A stretch of 64,000 nt of DNA. Origin: DASRHT01 sp035293765. GTDB taxonomy: Bacteria > Chloroflexota > Ktedonobacteria > Ktedonobacterales > Ktedonobacteraceae. The position numbers were made by a program, and so were the translations under genes. Shown here piece by piece: positions 43,598 through 52,150 of this stretch. The stretch is from the NCBI GenBank assembly GCA_035293765.1, contig DATGMF010000047.1, positions 28,060-92,059 of the forward strand, in the 5' to 3' direction. Every line of letters starts with the position of its first letter. Position 1 is the stretch's first letter. Below the pieces are notes generated by a model that was not told where the DNA came from, did no database searches, and worked only from the letters and a program-made list of their open reading frames with translations.

Positions 43598-45268
43598 TTA
43601 TGCAGCCAGGGTTCTGACGAAGAAATCCTGGATCATCTGGATCAATGCGTCTGGACTCGGCTGCTCAACCTGGCCGGGCGTAGGGGCGGCTAATCCGTGC
43701 TCATCATGTTGGACCATCACAAGTGTGGTGGGAACATGTGCCGCCTGGAGCAGGCTTGCCAGCTTCTGAGAGTGATGTGGTGCGATGAACCAGTCATCAG
43801 CGCCCTGTATGATCAAGAAGGGAGGAGCGTCAGGCGTCACATAGCTGACCGGGCTGGCATAGTTCTTCCTGGCATGAGCAGGGACCAGATCTGCTCTCAG
43901 GGCCGTTCCCTGTCTCGATATACCCAGACCCTCGCCAAGCGTATATACCCAACTTGGCGTGCCCCTCCAGTCTGTGAGATCGGTGGGTCCCCACATATCG
44001 ACCGCAGCCTGCACACGGCTCGACTGATCCAGGTACTGTCCTTTGTCGAAGCCTGCATCGGATCCGGTGAGGCCCAGCATAGCGGAGAGATAGCCGCCCT
44101 CGCTGACTCCGTAGACGCCAATGCGCTGCGGATTGATCCCCAGTTCGTTGGCGTGAGCGCGCAGGAAGCGGACTGCACACTTTGCGTCCACCACCTGGTC
44201 TAACATCCCGTAGAGCGGGGGAAAGCGGTAATCGATTGAACCGACGGCAAAGCCGAGGGAGAGCAAATTGCTACGCAGGCGAGCGAAGTAGGCGCCATCG
44301 ATGCCGGATAACTGGCGATTCCCGATCAGCCCTTCGCCGCCGTGCATGTAGAAGACGACGGGCACCGGTCGAGCGAAGGTAGCCGCCGGTTCAGAAAGAT
44401 CCATTGGCAACGGATCGCCACCGGGATGGCAATACTCTAACGTGGTCATCTGACCGGCGGGCGCGCTGACCGTTGATGCCGGGGATGCAGGGAACCAGAC
44501 TGCGTTAGGCGCGCTCGCAGAGAGCGCAGGCCAGCTCAACAAACTGGTAATCAGCAGCAGAGGCAGCATGCTCAGAGAGACAGACCATGCCCTGGGCGTC
44601 CGAGCGCGCAGGCGTGGGAAGACCAGGCGAAGCAGCAGGAAGAGGACAACCAATCCCGCCGCAGGCAGGAAAATCACCTGAAGACTATCTGGAATAGTGC
44701 CGGGGGTCGTGAAGAGGGCCACTATGAAAAGCGCCGTCGTGATCTGCTTCAGGGACATCAGCGTTAACAGACCTGCCAGGAACAGGTAAGGCAGCGCGGT
44801 CACGCAGATGCGCCAGGGGCGAGAGAGCGTGGTCCAGGTGCGGGCCGCGAGGCTGAAGAAGAAGAAGGCAGCGATCCCTTCCATAATGGGAACCCACATA
44901 TCCGCGACACTGGGCGATTGCGCTCGCCAGAAAGTGGGCCCGACTGGTATCCCGGTCGTATGAGCCAGCAACCAGAAGAGCAGCGCAAATCCATTGACAA
45001 CTCCGGCTGCGATCAGCAAACGGCGTACAGGCCATAGCACGACGCTAACAGCGCTGACAGTCAGGATGAGCGCACCGAGAAGCAAAATCGCTCCCATAAG
45101 ACCGGACTGCGGTCTTTGCAGCAGGACAGCAAGGAAATCTGTAATGCCAGCACTCAGCGTAAAGAGGACAGCCCAATAGAGGAAGCCTCCTCGCTTGATA
45201 CGATTAGCAGGCCGACGCGAGAGCCTGCCAGGAGTTTGATCGGCAATTGGATGTGTTGCGATACTCAT
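43598..45268 (-). CDS. Membrane-anchored alpha/beta hydrolase (esterase-like)
   Basis: The first 255 residues contain about eight hydrophobic segments. The last 300 residues are an alpha/beta hydrolase with the oxyanion motif FYMHGGEG, nucleophile elbow GVSEGG, acid in IIQGADDWFIAP and histidine in QHDEHGL. This matches BD-FAE/lipase-type esterases. Fusion of a polytopic membrane domain to such an enzyme is unusual and places the catalytic part at the membrane surface, probably outside. AGGGGA lies 7 bases before the ATG, and the stop codon of the small upstream gene lies 2 bases away, so the two are co-translated. Confidence 0.8.
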   Translation of the reverse strand: MSIATHPIADQTPGRLSRRPANRIKRGGFLYWAVLFTLSAGITDFLAVLLQRPQSGLMGAILLLGALILTVSAVSVVLWPVRRLLIAAGVVNGFALLFWLLAHTTGIPVGPTFWRAQSPSVADMWVPIMEGIAAFFFFSLAARTWTTLSRPWRICVTALPYLFLAGLLTLMSLKQITTALFIVALFTTPGTIPDSLQVIFLPAAGLVVLFLLLRLVFPRLRARTPRAWSVSLSMLPLLLITSLLSWPALSASAPNAVWFPASPASTVSAPAGQMTTLEYCHPGGDPLPMDLSEPAATFARPVPVVFYMHGGEGLIGNRQLSGIDGAYFARLRSNLLSLGFAVGSIDYRFPPLYGMLDQVVDAKCAVRFLRAHANELGINPQRIGVYGVSEGGYLSAMLGLTGSDAGFDKGQYLDQSSRVQAAVDMWGPTDLTDWRGTPSWVYTLGEGLGISRQGTALRADLVPAHARKNYASPVSYVTPDAPPFLIIQGADDWFIAPHHSQKLASLLQAAHVPTTLVMVQHDEHGLAAPTPGQVEQPSPDALIQMIQDFFVRTLAA

Positions 45269-45270
45269 TG

Positions 45271-45489
45271 TTATTCCCCTTTCTGTTCGTCTGGCTCAGC
45301 AGGCTCGACCTGCGCTAACATTCTCTGAAGGAGAGATACAAGCCCCGTCCACTCGCGAAAGTAGCGCGCCTCCCCATTGCTCATTAGTTGTACTTTGCCT
45401 CGCCACTCCGTCGCGTCCTGCCCAACCTCTTCCTCCCACACGCGAATCGTAAAGAGGTACGATCTCGTCCCTCCGCTCTGTTTCTCCAT
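45271..45489 (-). CDS. Small conserved-looking protein coupled to the esterase gene
   Basis: The 72-residue product reads SYLFTIRVWEEEVGQ, EWRGKVQLMSNGEARYFREW and LVSLLQRML. This is a beta-sheet then helix pattern that resembles small proteins common in Ktedonobacteria, of unknown role. It is cytoplasmic, without membrane segments. The ATG at 45489 is chosen because the homologous-looking part starts just after it; an in-frame ATG at 45567 adds 26 residues without a ribosome site. Its stop is 2 bases before the esterase start. Confidence 0.55.
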   Translation of the reverse strand: MEKQSGGTRSYLFTIRVWEEEVGQDATEWRGKVQLMSNGEARYFREWTGLVSLLQRMLAQVEPAEPDEQKGE

Positions 45490-45594
45490 GTGTGTACATG
45501 CTCCTTTTCGCCTCCTCCCCCATAGAACTGCTTTCTGTTCCGCTGGAAGATAGAGGGTGTTGTTCATATTGTTGGGAGTATAGAAGACACAGCG

Positions 45595-45635
45595 TTGCTC
45601 AAGCGTTGCTTACAGGCGTTCCTTGAGCAATTTTT
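45595..45635 (+). terminator. Terminator-like hairpin with T run, no plus-strand gene seen
   Basis: TTGCTCAAG (45595-45603) pairs with CTTGAGCAA (45622-45630) and is followed directly by TTTTT. Both neighbouring genes are on the minus strand, so its plus-strand orientation is unexplained. Confidence 0.4.
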
Positions 45636-45833
45636 GAGAGAGAGGAGCGTTCCCTGAAAATGGGACATTGTGTCAAAGCCCCGGGTAGCATGTTGAGGGC
45701 TCGGGAGCAGCGATCAAAGGAAGAATATGGCCGCGCGAGCAGTAGATGCCCGCGCTTGCAGCTCTCTGTGGATGGTGGCAGCGTTCTCTAGCTTTTGTGT
45801 GACGGCGGATGCACAATTGGAATTGTTTTATTC

Positions 45834-47528
45834 TTAGTTGTTTGCCGTGAGACAAAAGCCCTCGTAGCCCTTGTCCGCTACCTCCTGGCACTTGATGCGG
45901 TAGTTTCCCACTCCGCCAACGTAGGGCATAAAGACGCGGGGTTTGCCGGGAATGTTCGCTCCAAGATACCACGAGTTCGCGCGTGGGAACAGGGTGAAAC
46001 TCGCTACCTCGTTGACGTGGGCCACCCAGGCATTCTCAGCTTCAATCTCGGGTTCAATGCTGCTGCAATGATGTTCGCGCATATACTGGATACAGTCACC
46101 GATCCATTCTACGTGCTGTTCGATAGAGACGGTCATATTGCTCAGTACGGATGGGCTGCCGGGGCCTGTGATGATGAAGAGATTCGGGAAGCCAGCGGTC
46201 ATAACGCCCAGATAGGTACGCGGTCCGTCAGCCCATTTCTCTTTGAGGAGCTGGCCGTCCTTGCCTCGTATCTCCATATTGAAGAGAGCGCCGGTCATGG
46301 CATCAAAACCGGTGGCGCATACAATCGCATCCAGTTCGTACTCGGCATCCTTTGTGCGCAAACCGGTCGGTGTGATCTCCTCAATGGGAGATGTACGCAC
46401 GTCCACCAGGGAAACATTCTCGCGGTTATACGTCTCGTAGTATCCGGTATCGATGCAGATACGCTTGGTGCCGATGGGATGATCATGTGGCATCAACAAT
46501 CTGGCGACCTCAGGGTTATGCACCGTCTCGCCAATCTTTGCGCGTACAAAATCCGCCATGTAGGTGTTAGATTCAAGATTGATGCCAATGTCCGCGAACG
46601 ATGCGAGCACCTGAAACCCTCCGATTGCCCACACCTCCTCGAACTTTTTCTGTCGCTCCTCCGCCGTGACTTCGAGGGCCGACTGCTCGTTGCGCGTGAT
46701 AGTGAAGCCTGCTGCCGATTCGCGGTCGGTCTGGCGGAGCTGGCGGTAGTTCGCCTTGATGCTGGCCTTTTCTTCTGGCGTGAGGGGGCGATTGCGCGCC
46801 GGAAGGCTATAGTTTGGGGTGCGTTGAAACACGGTAACATGAGCGGCTTGCCTGGCGATCTGTGGGATGACCTGGATGCCCGTCGAACCGGTGCCAATCA
46901 CGCCCACCCTCTTGCCGCTAAAGTCAACCCCTTCATGAGGCCATTGACCGGTGTGATACACCTGCCCCTGGAAGGAAGCAAAGCCTGGAAACTTAGGGGT
47001 ATTGGGCGTCGAAAGGCAGCCGACCGCCGTGATGCAGTACCTTGTCGTCACCTGATCTCCCTGGTCCGTCTTGATCATCCAGAGATTGGAGCCTTCATCG
47101 TAAATAACGGATAGCACGCGGGTATACAACTGGATATCGCGCCGCAGGCCGAAGCGGTCCGCAACGTGGTTGAGATAGCGCAGGATCTCGGGTTGGCGCG
47201 GGTATTTTTCGGTCCACTCCCATTCCTGCTCCAGTTCGGGCGAGAATGAATAGGAATAATGGACGCTCGGGCTATCACAGCGCGCACCGGGGTAGCGATT
47301 CCAGTACCAGGTACCCCCGACCCCCGCACCAGCTTCGTAGACTCGTGTCGAGAGTCCAAGCTCACGCAGGCGATAGAGCATATATAACCCTGAGAATCCT
47401 GCACCAATGACGACTGCATCGAAGTGCTTGACCGGGGCGGCGCTAGCTTCGCTCGAACGCTGTTCTTCGGACACGGCTTCATCCTGCCTTTCTATGGCGT
47501 CGGGACCATCGTTGAATAGTAGAGGCAA
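45834..47528 (-). CDS. Flavin-dependent Baeyer-Villiger-type monooxygenase
   Basis: The 564-residue protein shows FAD motif GAGFSG at 42-47, NADPH motif GTGSTG at 212-217, and the Baeyer-Villiger fingerprint FxGxxxHxxxWP at 186-197. GGTWYWNRYPGARCD after the FAD site is typical of the cyclohexanone/phenylacetone monooxygenase branch. It inserts oxygen next to a ketone using NADPH and O2. A ketone-to-ester step would suit the esterase encoded 350 bases downstream on the same strand, but this link is inference. It starts at TTG with AGGA about 8 bases upstream; no closer ATG fits the domain start. Confidence 0.9.
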   Translation of the reverse strand: MPLLFNDGPDAIERQDEAVSEEQRSSEASAAPVKHFDAVVIGAGFSGLYMLYRLRELGLSTRVYEAGAGVGGTWYWNRYPGARCDSPSVHYSYSFSPELEQEWEWTEKYPRQPEILRYLNHVADRFGLRRDIQLYTRVLSVIYDEGSNLWMIKTDQGDQVTTRYCITAVGCLSTPNTPKFPGFASFQGQVYHTGQWPHEGVDFSGKRVGVIGTGSTGIQVIPQIARQAAHVTVFQRTPNYSLPARNRPLTPEEKASIKANYRQLRQTDRESAAGFTITRNEQSALEVTAEERQKKFEEVWAIGGFQVLASFADIGINLESNTYMADFVRAKIGETVHNPEVARLLMPHDHPIGTKRICIDTGYYETYNRENVSLVDVRTSPIEEITPTGLRTKDAEYELDAIVCATGFDAMTGALFNMEIRGKDGQLLKEKWADGPRTYLGVMTAGFPNLFIITGPGSPSVLSNMTVSIEQHVEWIGDCIQYMREHHCSSIEPEIEAENAWVAHVNEVASFTLFPRANSWYLGANIPGKPRVFMPYVGGVGNYRIKCQEVADKGYEGFCLTANN

Positions 47529-47630
47529 AAAGATTTCCTGACTATGTTGCCGTTATCGACTTCAACACACTATTGCAAGTTCTTGATCATGCAGCAAACA
47601 AACCTGGTAAAGCAGGGTTACAAAATAACT

Positions 47631-47653
47631 ATAGTCTATAGCATAGAGACTAT
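47631..47653. promoter_or_regulatory. Inverted repeat upstream of the amidase promoter
   Basis: ATAGTCT and AGACTAT form 7-bp arms around 9 bases, 13 bases before the -35 of the amidase promoter. It is absent at the paralogous promoter. Confidence 0.3.
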
Positions 47654-47665
47654 CAAGGGCCTGCC

Positions 47666-47695
47666 TTGACTTTTCTGCTTCCTGTGTGGCATACC
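47666..47695 (+). promoter_or_regulatory. Promoter of amidase copy A, conserved at copy B
   Basis: TTGACT and CATACC with a TG-extension are 18 bases apart. The block from 47664 to about 47725 is clearly homologous to 53945-54005 upstream of the Tat-type amidase, which supports its function. Confidence 0.5.
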
Positions 47696-47733
47696 ATAAA
47701 AAAAAGCTGTTCAAGCAGGTAAGGAAATTGTTT

Positions 47734-49242
47734 ATGCAGTTAGAAGAAGCCACCATTGCTGAGTTGCAGGAGACGATGACTTCAGGACAAATTACGGCTC
47801 GCCGCCTGACGGAACTGTATATTGAACGCATTCAGCAGCTCGACCGGCAGGGTCCCCGGCTGCGTTCGGTGCTGGAGATCAATCCCGACGCGCTTACTAT
47901 TGCCGATGAGCTGGATCGGGAACGACAGAGCAAGGGCATCAGAGGCCCTCTTCACGGCATTCCCATTCTGCTCAAGGAGAACATCGCCACGGACGACCGC
48001 ATGGAGACGACCGCAGGCTCACTGGCTTTGCTGGGCTCGCGCGTGCCGCGTGATGCCTTCGTCGCCCGCCGGCTGCGCGAGGCCGGTGCGGTGATCCTGG
48101 GCAAAGCCAATTTGAGCGAGTGGGCCAACTTCCGCTCAACTTCTTCGTCCAGCGGTTGGAGCGGACGTGGCGGGCAAACGCGCAACCCGTATATCCTTGA
48201 TCGCAGTCCCTGTGGCTCAAGCTCTGGTTCAGCCGTGGCCGTCTCAGCCAATCTCGCCGCCGCCTCATTGGGGACAGAGACCGATGGCTCGATCCTTTGT
48301 CCATCTTCGATTAATGGCGTTGTTGGCATTAAACCAACCATTGGGTTGACCAGCCGCGCCGGCGTTATTCCTATCGCGCATAGTCAGGATACCGTCGGAC
48401 CTTTTGGCCGCACTGTCGCCGATGCCGCCGCAGTGCTCGGCGCATTGACCGGCATTGATGCGCTTGATGCGGCAACACAGGCGAGCGAGGGGAAATTCTA
48501 TACCGACTACACGCAATTCCTGGACGCCGATGGTTTGCGGGGAGCTCGCATCGGCGTCGCCAGGGAGGTCTATTTCGGCTACAGCTCCAAAACGGACGCG
48601 ATCATTAATGCTGCTATCGAGAAGATGAAGGATCTGGGGGCGGAGATTATCGATCCCGCGAACATTCCCTCCGCGAAACAGATGGCGGACTCAGAGGCGG
48701 AACTCACAGTGTTGCTGTTCGAATTCAAGGCCGATCTTAATCAATATTTAGCAGAGCTGGTAAGCTCTCCCGTTCGCACGCTTGAAGAAGTCATAGCTTT
48801 TAACCGCGCTCATGCCGAACAGGAGATGCCATATTTTGCGCAAGAACTGCACGAAAAGGCGCAGGCCACGACGACGCTTGAAGATCCTAAATATCTGGCT
48901 GCGTTGGCAGAGAATCACCGCCTCGCTCGGGAGGAAGGCATTGATGCCGTCATGGACCAGTTCCACCTGGATGCGCTGGTCATGCCAACCAATGGGCCAT
49001 CCTGGTGTATAGACCTGATCAATGGCGACCTTGTCTCTGGCGGCAGTTCGCAACCAGCGGCCCTGGCAGGCTACCCGGCAATCAGCGTTCCGGCTGGCTT
49101 CGCTCGCGATCTTCTCCCTGTCGGCATCACCTTCATGGGACGCGCCTTCAGCGAGCCCACCCTGATCAAGCTCGCCTACGCCTTCGAGCAGGCCACCAGG
49201 GTGCGCCGTCTGCCAGAATTCCTGACCACAATGTCTTTTTGA
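47734..49242 (+). CDS. Amidase-signature hydrolase, copy A (no signal peptide)
   Basis: The 502-residue protein has Lys81 in ILLKENIATDD, the Ser-rich core PCGSSSGSA (Ser162-164) and nucleophile Ser186 in TDGSILCP. It is about three-quarters identical by eye to the amidase at 54352 over its whole length, starting from EEATIAELQ. Copy B begins with a Tat signal and a linker; copy A starts at MQLEEATIAEL and should stay in the cytoplasm. AGGA lies 9 bases before the ATG. These enzymes resemble peptide amidases and Asp/Glu-tRNA amidotransferase subunit A relatives. The substrate is unknown. Confidence 0.88.
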   Translation: MQLEEATIAELQETMTSGQITARRLTELYIERIQQLDRQGPRLRSVLEINPDALTIADELDRERQSKGIRGPLHGIPILLKENIATDDRMETTAGSLALLGSRVPRDAFVARRLREAGAVILGKANLSEWANFRSTSSSSGWSGRGGQTRNPYILDRSPCGSSSGSAVAVSANLAAASLGTETDGSILCPSSINGVVGIKPTIGLTSRAGVIPIAHSQDTVGPFGRTVADAAAVLGALTGIDALDAATQASEGKFYTDYTQFLDADGLRGARIGVAREVYFGYSSKTDAIINAAIEKMKDLGAEIIDPANIPSAKQMADSEAELTVLLFEFKADLNQYLAELVSSPVRTLEEVIAFNRAHAEQEMPYFAQELHEKAQATTTLEDPKYLAALAENHRLAREEGIDAVMDQFHLDALVMPTNGPSWCIDLINGDLVSGGSSQPAALAGYPAISVPAGFARDLLPVGITFMGRAFSEPTLIKLAYAFEQATRVRRLPEFLTTMSF

Positions 49243-49510
49243 TTGCTATCATCAACGTAGGGACGAGCGAAAGAGGATACAAACGGGGCTGCCAATTTGT
49301 TGCTTCCTCACTCGTCCCAAAACCTCTATTTAAGATACCTAAAAATACTACCGGTTAGCCCCCTAAAACTTATATTCATTCCATATATCAATTTAGCCTG
49401 TGAAGCTGGCTTGATTACTATCTGTAAGCGTAAAATGTGATAGTTACCACATGCAGAATTGGCAAATATGGAGTATGATATTACTATGTTTCATATGCAA
49501 ACTTTAGCGC
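49243..49510. other. Gene-free stretch after amidase A
   Basis: About 270 A/T-rich bases with no gene, terminator or repeat that I can support; the SARP-like promoter follows. Confidence 0.5.
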
Positions 49511-49548
49511 ATTCTAGGAACATTCTGGGAACATCCATGCGCTATAAT
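49511..49548 (+). promoter_or_regulatory. SARP-like promoter: 11-bp direct repeats 8 bp upstream of TATAAT
   Basis: ATTCTRGGAAC occurs twice in tandem (49511-49521 and 49522-49532). The heptamer GGAACAT thus recurs with 11-bp period (49517-49523 and 49528-49534), and the second copy ends exactly 8 bases before a perfect -10 TATAAT (49543-49548). No good -35 hexamer is present. This is the layout of SARP-activated promoters. Transcription would start near 49555, about 113 bases before the first methyltransferase gene. Confidence 0.55.
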
Positions 49549-49667
49549 TATGGAGACCTATCTATTCCTTAACAGAAACGGCATATCAGGAGTATTGATT
49601 TGCAATTCAATGGCGAAGCTATCAAGGTGACTCCCCCTATTGAGATAATGTGAAAGGAACGGTAGCA

Positions 49668-50534
49668 ATGCCTATATCAGATGCATCGCCCCAGGAAGAG
49701 GGGGAATATCCCATTGAAGTAGAGAACGCGGCGGAGATGGGCCGGTTGAGCAGGCAGGCTCGCATTGCCACCAGGGTTAGCGGAGGACATTTCCCTCAGA
49801 GACTTGATATTAGCCAGATCCACGAGGTGCTTGACGTTGCCTGTGGCCCCGGCACCTGGCCCCTTGAGGTGGCGCAGATATACCCACAAATGCAGGTGAC
49901 CGGTTTTGATATCAGTCCTCTCATGATCGATTACGCTCGTTCCATCGCTGCCACGGAAGGACGACTGAACGCGCATTTCCGCGTGATGGATGCGACCAAA
50001 CCCTTCGATTTCCCCGATGGCTCGTTTGACCTGATCCACGCTCGCTTCATCACTGGCTTTATGCCCGCTACCATCTGGCCTAAAATGCTGCAAGAGTGCA
50101 AACGTGTGCTGCGCTCAGGCGGCACGCTCATTTTGATGGAGGCAGAGCTCCCCATCACTACCAGCCCTGCCTTTGAACGCCTGACCCTGCTTTTAGCCCA
50201 GGCGCTGCATAAAGTAGGGCAGAGTTTTTCGCCCGATGGTCGTCATCTCGGCATCACCCCTATGCTTGGTCGCCTGATACGGGAAGCTGGCTTCCAGCAG
50301 ATACAGCAAACAGGCCACGTCACGAACTTTTCTATAGATGCCGAACTGCACAAAGAGTATTTTTATCCCAACCAGGTGACGATGTTCAACCTGACGCAGC
50401 CTTTCCTGGTGCGAGCCGGTGTTATCACGCAGGAAGAAATGGGAAGGCTTTACAAGCAAATGCTGGAAGAGATTCAGGCTGATAACTTCGGAGCCGTTAC
50501 TTACGATGTCATCGTATGGGGAAAGAAAGGATAG
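49668..50534 (+). CDS. SAM-dependent methyltransferase, copy 1
   Basis: The 288-residue class I methyltransferase has motif I VLDVACGPGTWPLEVA, the acidic loop VTGFDIS, motif II FPDGSFDLIHARF and RVLRSGGTLILMEAE. The C-terminal 100 residues (LREAGFQ, HKEYFYPN) probably shape the acceptor site. The acceptor is unknown. The gene is a tandem paralogue of the next gene, about two-thirds identical by eye, with only a 5-base gap. The ATG at 49668 follows AAAGGA; a GTG six codons earlier overlaps that site. It is the first gene behind the SARP-like promoter. Confidence 0.88.
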   Translation: MPISDASPQEEGEYPIEVENAAEMGRLSRQARIATRVSGGHFPQRLDISQIHEVLDVACGPGTWPLEVAQIYPQMQVTGFDISPLMIDYARSIAATEGRLNAHFRVMDATKPFDFPDGSFDLIHARFITGFMPATIWPKMLQECKRVLRSGGTLILMEAELPITTSPAFERLTLLLAQALHKVGQSFSPDGRHLGITPMLGRLIREAGFQQIQQTGHVTNFSIDAELHKEYFYPNQVTMFNLTQPFLVRAGVITQEEMGRLYKQMLEEIQADNFGAVTYDVIVWGKKG

Positions 50535-50539
50535 CCTGA

Positions 50540-51409
50540 ATGGCTTCATTAGATGCACCGCTGGAAGAGGATGGAGGGGTGTATTTTATCGATACTGAGA
50601 ATGCCGCGGAAATGGCTCGTCTGGTCAGGCAGTCCCACGCCGTCACGAAATTTCTCGGTCAATTATTTCCGCGCGCACTGGATATCAGTAATATTCATGA
50701 CGTGCTTGACGTTGCCTGTGGCCCCGGCACCTGGGTCCTTGAGATGGCACAAGCCTATCCGCAGATGCAGGTGACCGGCTTCGATATCAGCAGACGCATG
50801 ATCGATTACGCCTGCTCCATCGCTGCCACAGAAGGGAGACCCAATGCCCATTTTCGTGTGATGGATGCAACTCACCCCCTGGATTTCCCCGATGGCTCGT
50901 TCGACCTGATCCAGACCCGCTTTATCTTTGGCTTTATGCGACCGGCTACGTGGCCGAAGCTGCTGCAAGAGTGCAAGCGTCTCTTACGACCAGGAGGGGT
51001 GATGGTCCTGATCGAAGGGGAAATGCCACTGACGACCAGCGCCGCCTTTGAACGCATTGGCAGGATGATTTCTCTGGCGCTGAAGGCTGTGGGGCAAAGC
51101 TTCTCGCCGGATGGCGGTCACCTGGGCATCACTCCTGTACTTAATCGCCTTGTGCGAGAAGCTGGCTTCGTGGAGGTACAACAAACGGTTCAGGGTCTGG
51201 ATATGTCGGTGGGTACAGAGCTGCATAAAGATTTTTTCTATCCCAACTTTGTGTCAGCATTCAAGCTTGACCAGCCTTTCCTGATCCAGACCGGCATCAC
51301 TACCCAGGAGGAAATAGATAGGGTGTACTGCCAGATGCTCGATGAGGTGAATGCAGACGATTTTGCTGCCATTGACTACGGCCTCGTTGTATGGGGCCGC
51401 AAGCCCTGA
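50540..51409 (+). CDS. SAM-dependent methyltransferase, copy 2
   Basis: The 289-residue protein repeats the features of copy 1: VLDVACGPGTWVLEMA, VTGFDIS, FPDGSFDLIQTRF and LLRPGGVMVLIEGE, with the same C-terminal extension (ELHKDFFYPN). Differences cluster in the N-terminal 30 residues and the loop after motif II, where the acceptor is usually bound. The pair may therefore methylate related substrates or two positions. AAAGGA lies 10 bases before the ATG within the end of copy 1, so they are co-transcribed. Both are cytoplasmic. Confidence 0.88.
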   Translation: MASLDAPLEEDGGVYFIDTENAAEMARLVRQSHAVTKFLGQLFPRALDISNIHDVLDVACGPGTWVLEMAQAYPQMQVTGFDISRRMIDYACSIAATEGRPNAHFRVMDATHPLDFPDGSFDLIQTRFIFGFMRPATWPKLLQECKRLLRPGGVMVLIEGEMPLTTSAAFERIGRMISLALKAVGQSFSPDGGHLGITPVLNRLVREAGFVEVQQTVQGLDMSVGTELHKDFFYPNFVSAFKLDQPFLIQTGITTQEEIDRVYCQMLDEVNADDFAAIDYGLVVWGRKP

Positions 51410-51744
51410 GTGCCGACAAAGCAGAAAAAGCTGCAAGGTGGCCTGAGGAAAAGAGCAAGATAGAAGAAGTTTTGCTCCTTCTCGCGTGCTATGATGATCA
51501 CGCCTCCACTTATGGGAGTACAGCCTGAAAGCATTACTTTTAGGCATAAGCCTCTTGTCCATTCGTACATCAAATGGTATGATGGAACATATGTTTGGAG
51601 GTAAACGCATTGAATGCAGGCTGTGTCAATCAGCAAGATATTATGGTGCTGAAAACATTCTATGCGAGGTAGCACCTGATGCTTTCGAGGCGGGAGGTGT
51701 AGAGGATTTAGTAGTGCGTCCGGTAAAGAAATGTGAGGTCATTG
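51410..51744. other. Gap before the MoaD/ThiS gene
   Basis: A 335-base stretch. A weak GAGCAA/TTGCTC hairpin near 51460 could end the methyltransferase message. A 96-residue frame at 51555 overlaps the next gene and looks accidental. I see no supported gene. Confidence 0.45.
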
Positions 51745-52023
51745 ATGCAGCCCGTTACGGTTTCCCTTCCCAATCCACTGCGCGCCAAAGTCGGCAACCA
51801 GGCCTCTGTCACGGTCACAGGTCAGACGGTGCGCGAAATCATTGATGCCCTCGAAGAGAATTTCCCCGGCTTGCGCTTCAGCCTCTGCTACGAAACAGGC
51901 GACCTGCGACCCTTTGTCAACATTTTCGTGGAGCGGGAGAATATCCGCTATTTACAGGGTCTCGATACTGCTGTTCCCCCTGGCGCAAAAATCCATATTC
52001 TACCATCGGTCGCTGGCGGCTAG
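51745..52023 (+). CDS. MoaD/ThiS-type sulfur-carrier or ubiquitin-like protein
   Basis: The 92-residue protein has a beta-grasp pattern (VTVSLPNPLRAKVG, then TVREIIDALEENFPGLRFSL, then VNIFVERENIRYLQG, then KIHILPSVAGG) and ends in the required Gly-Gly. MoaD/ThiS proteins are adenylated at this C-terminus and carry sulfur for molybdopterin, thiamin or other pathways, or act as protein modifiers. No MoaE, ThiG or E1-like activating enzyme is adjacent. The next gene encodes a BNR-propeller protein 127 bases downstream. GTGAGG lies 6 bases before the ATG. Confidence 0.85.
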   Translation: MQPVTVSLPNPLRAKVGNQASVTVTGQTVREIIDALEENFPGLRFSLCYETGDLRPFVNIFVERENIRYLQGLDTAVPPGAKIHILPSVAGG

Positions 52024-52150
52024 TGTTTGCAATATCCTCAAGCGGGCCGAACTGGCATGAACTCCCGCCGCTTCCTTGAGGGCAGTATTAGGTAGGACGT
52101 GATCAATCGGGTTCCTACGGCGTCAAGTGGAATGTAAAAGGAGAAAATTT

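Noticed and set aside
45727..45837. 36-residue plus-strand frame with AAAGGA upstream
   Set aside because: It overlaps the end of the monooxygenase gene, is not clearly a signal peptide, and nothing else supports it.
45795..47114. 439-residue plus-strand frame
   Set aside because: It is antisense to the Baeyer-Villiger monooxygenase, whose motifs are complete; the long open frame reflects codon bias.
51555..51845. 96-residue frame with CRLC and a ribosome-like site
   Set aside because: It overlaps the MoaD/ThiS gene out of frame and loses protein-like composition; too weak to call.
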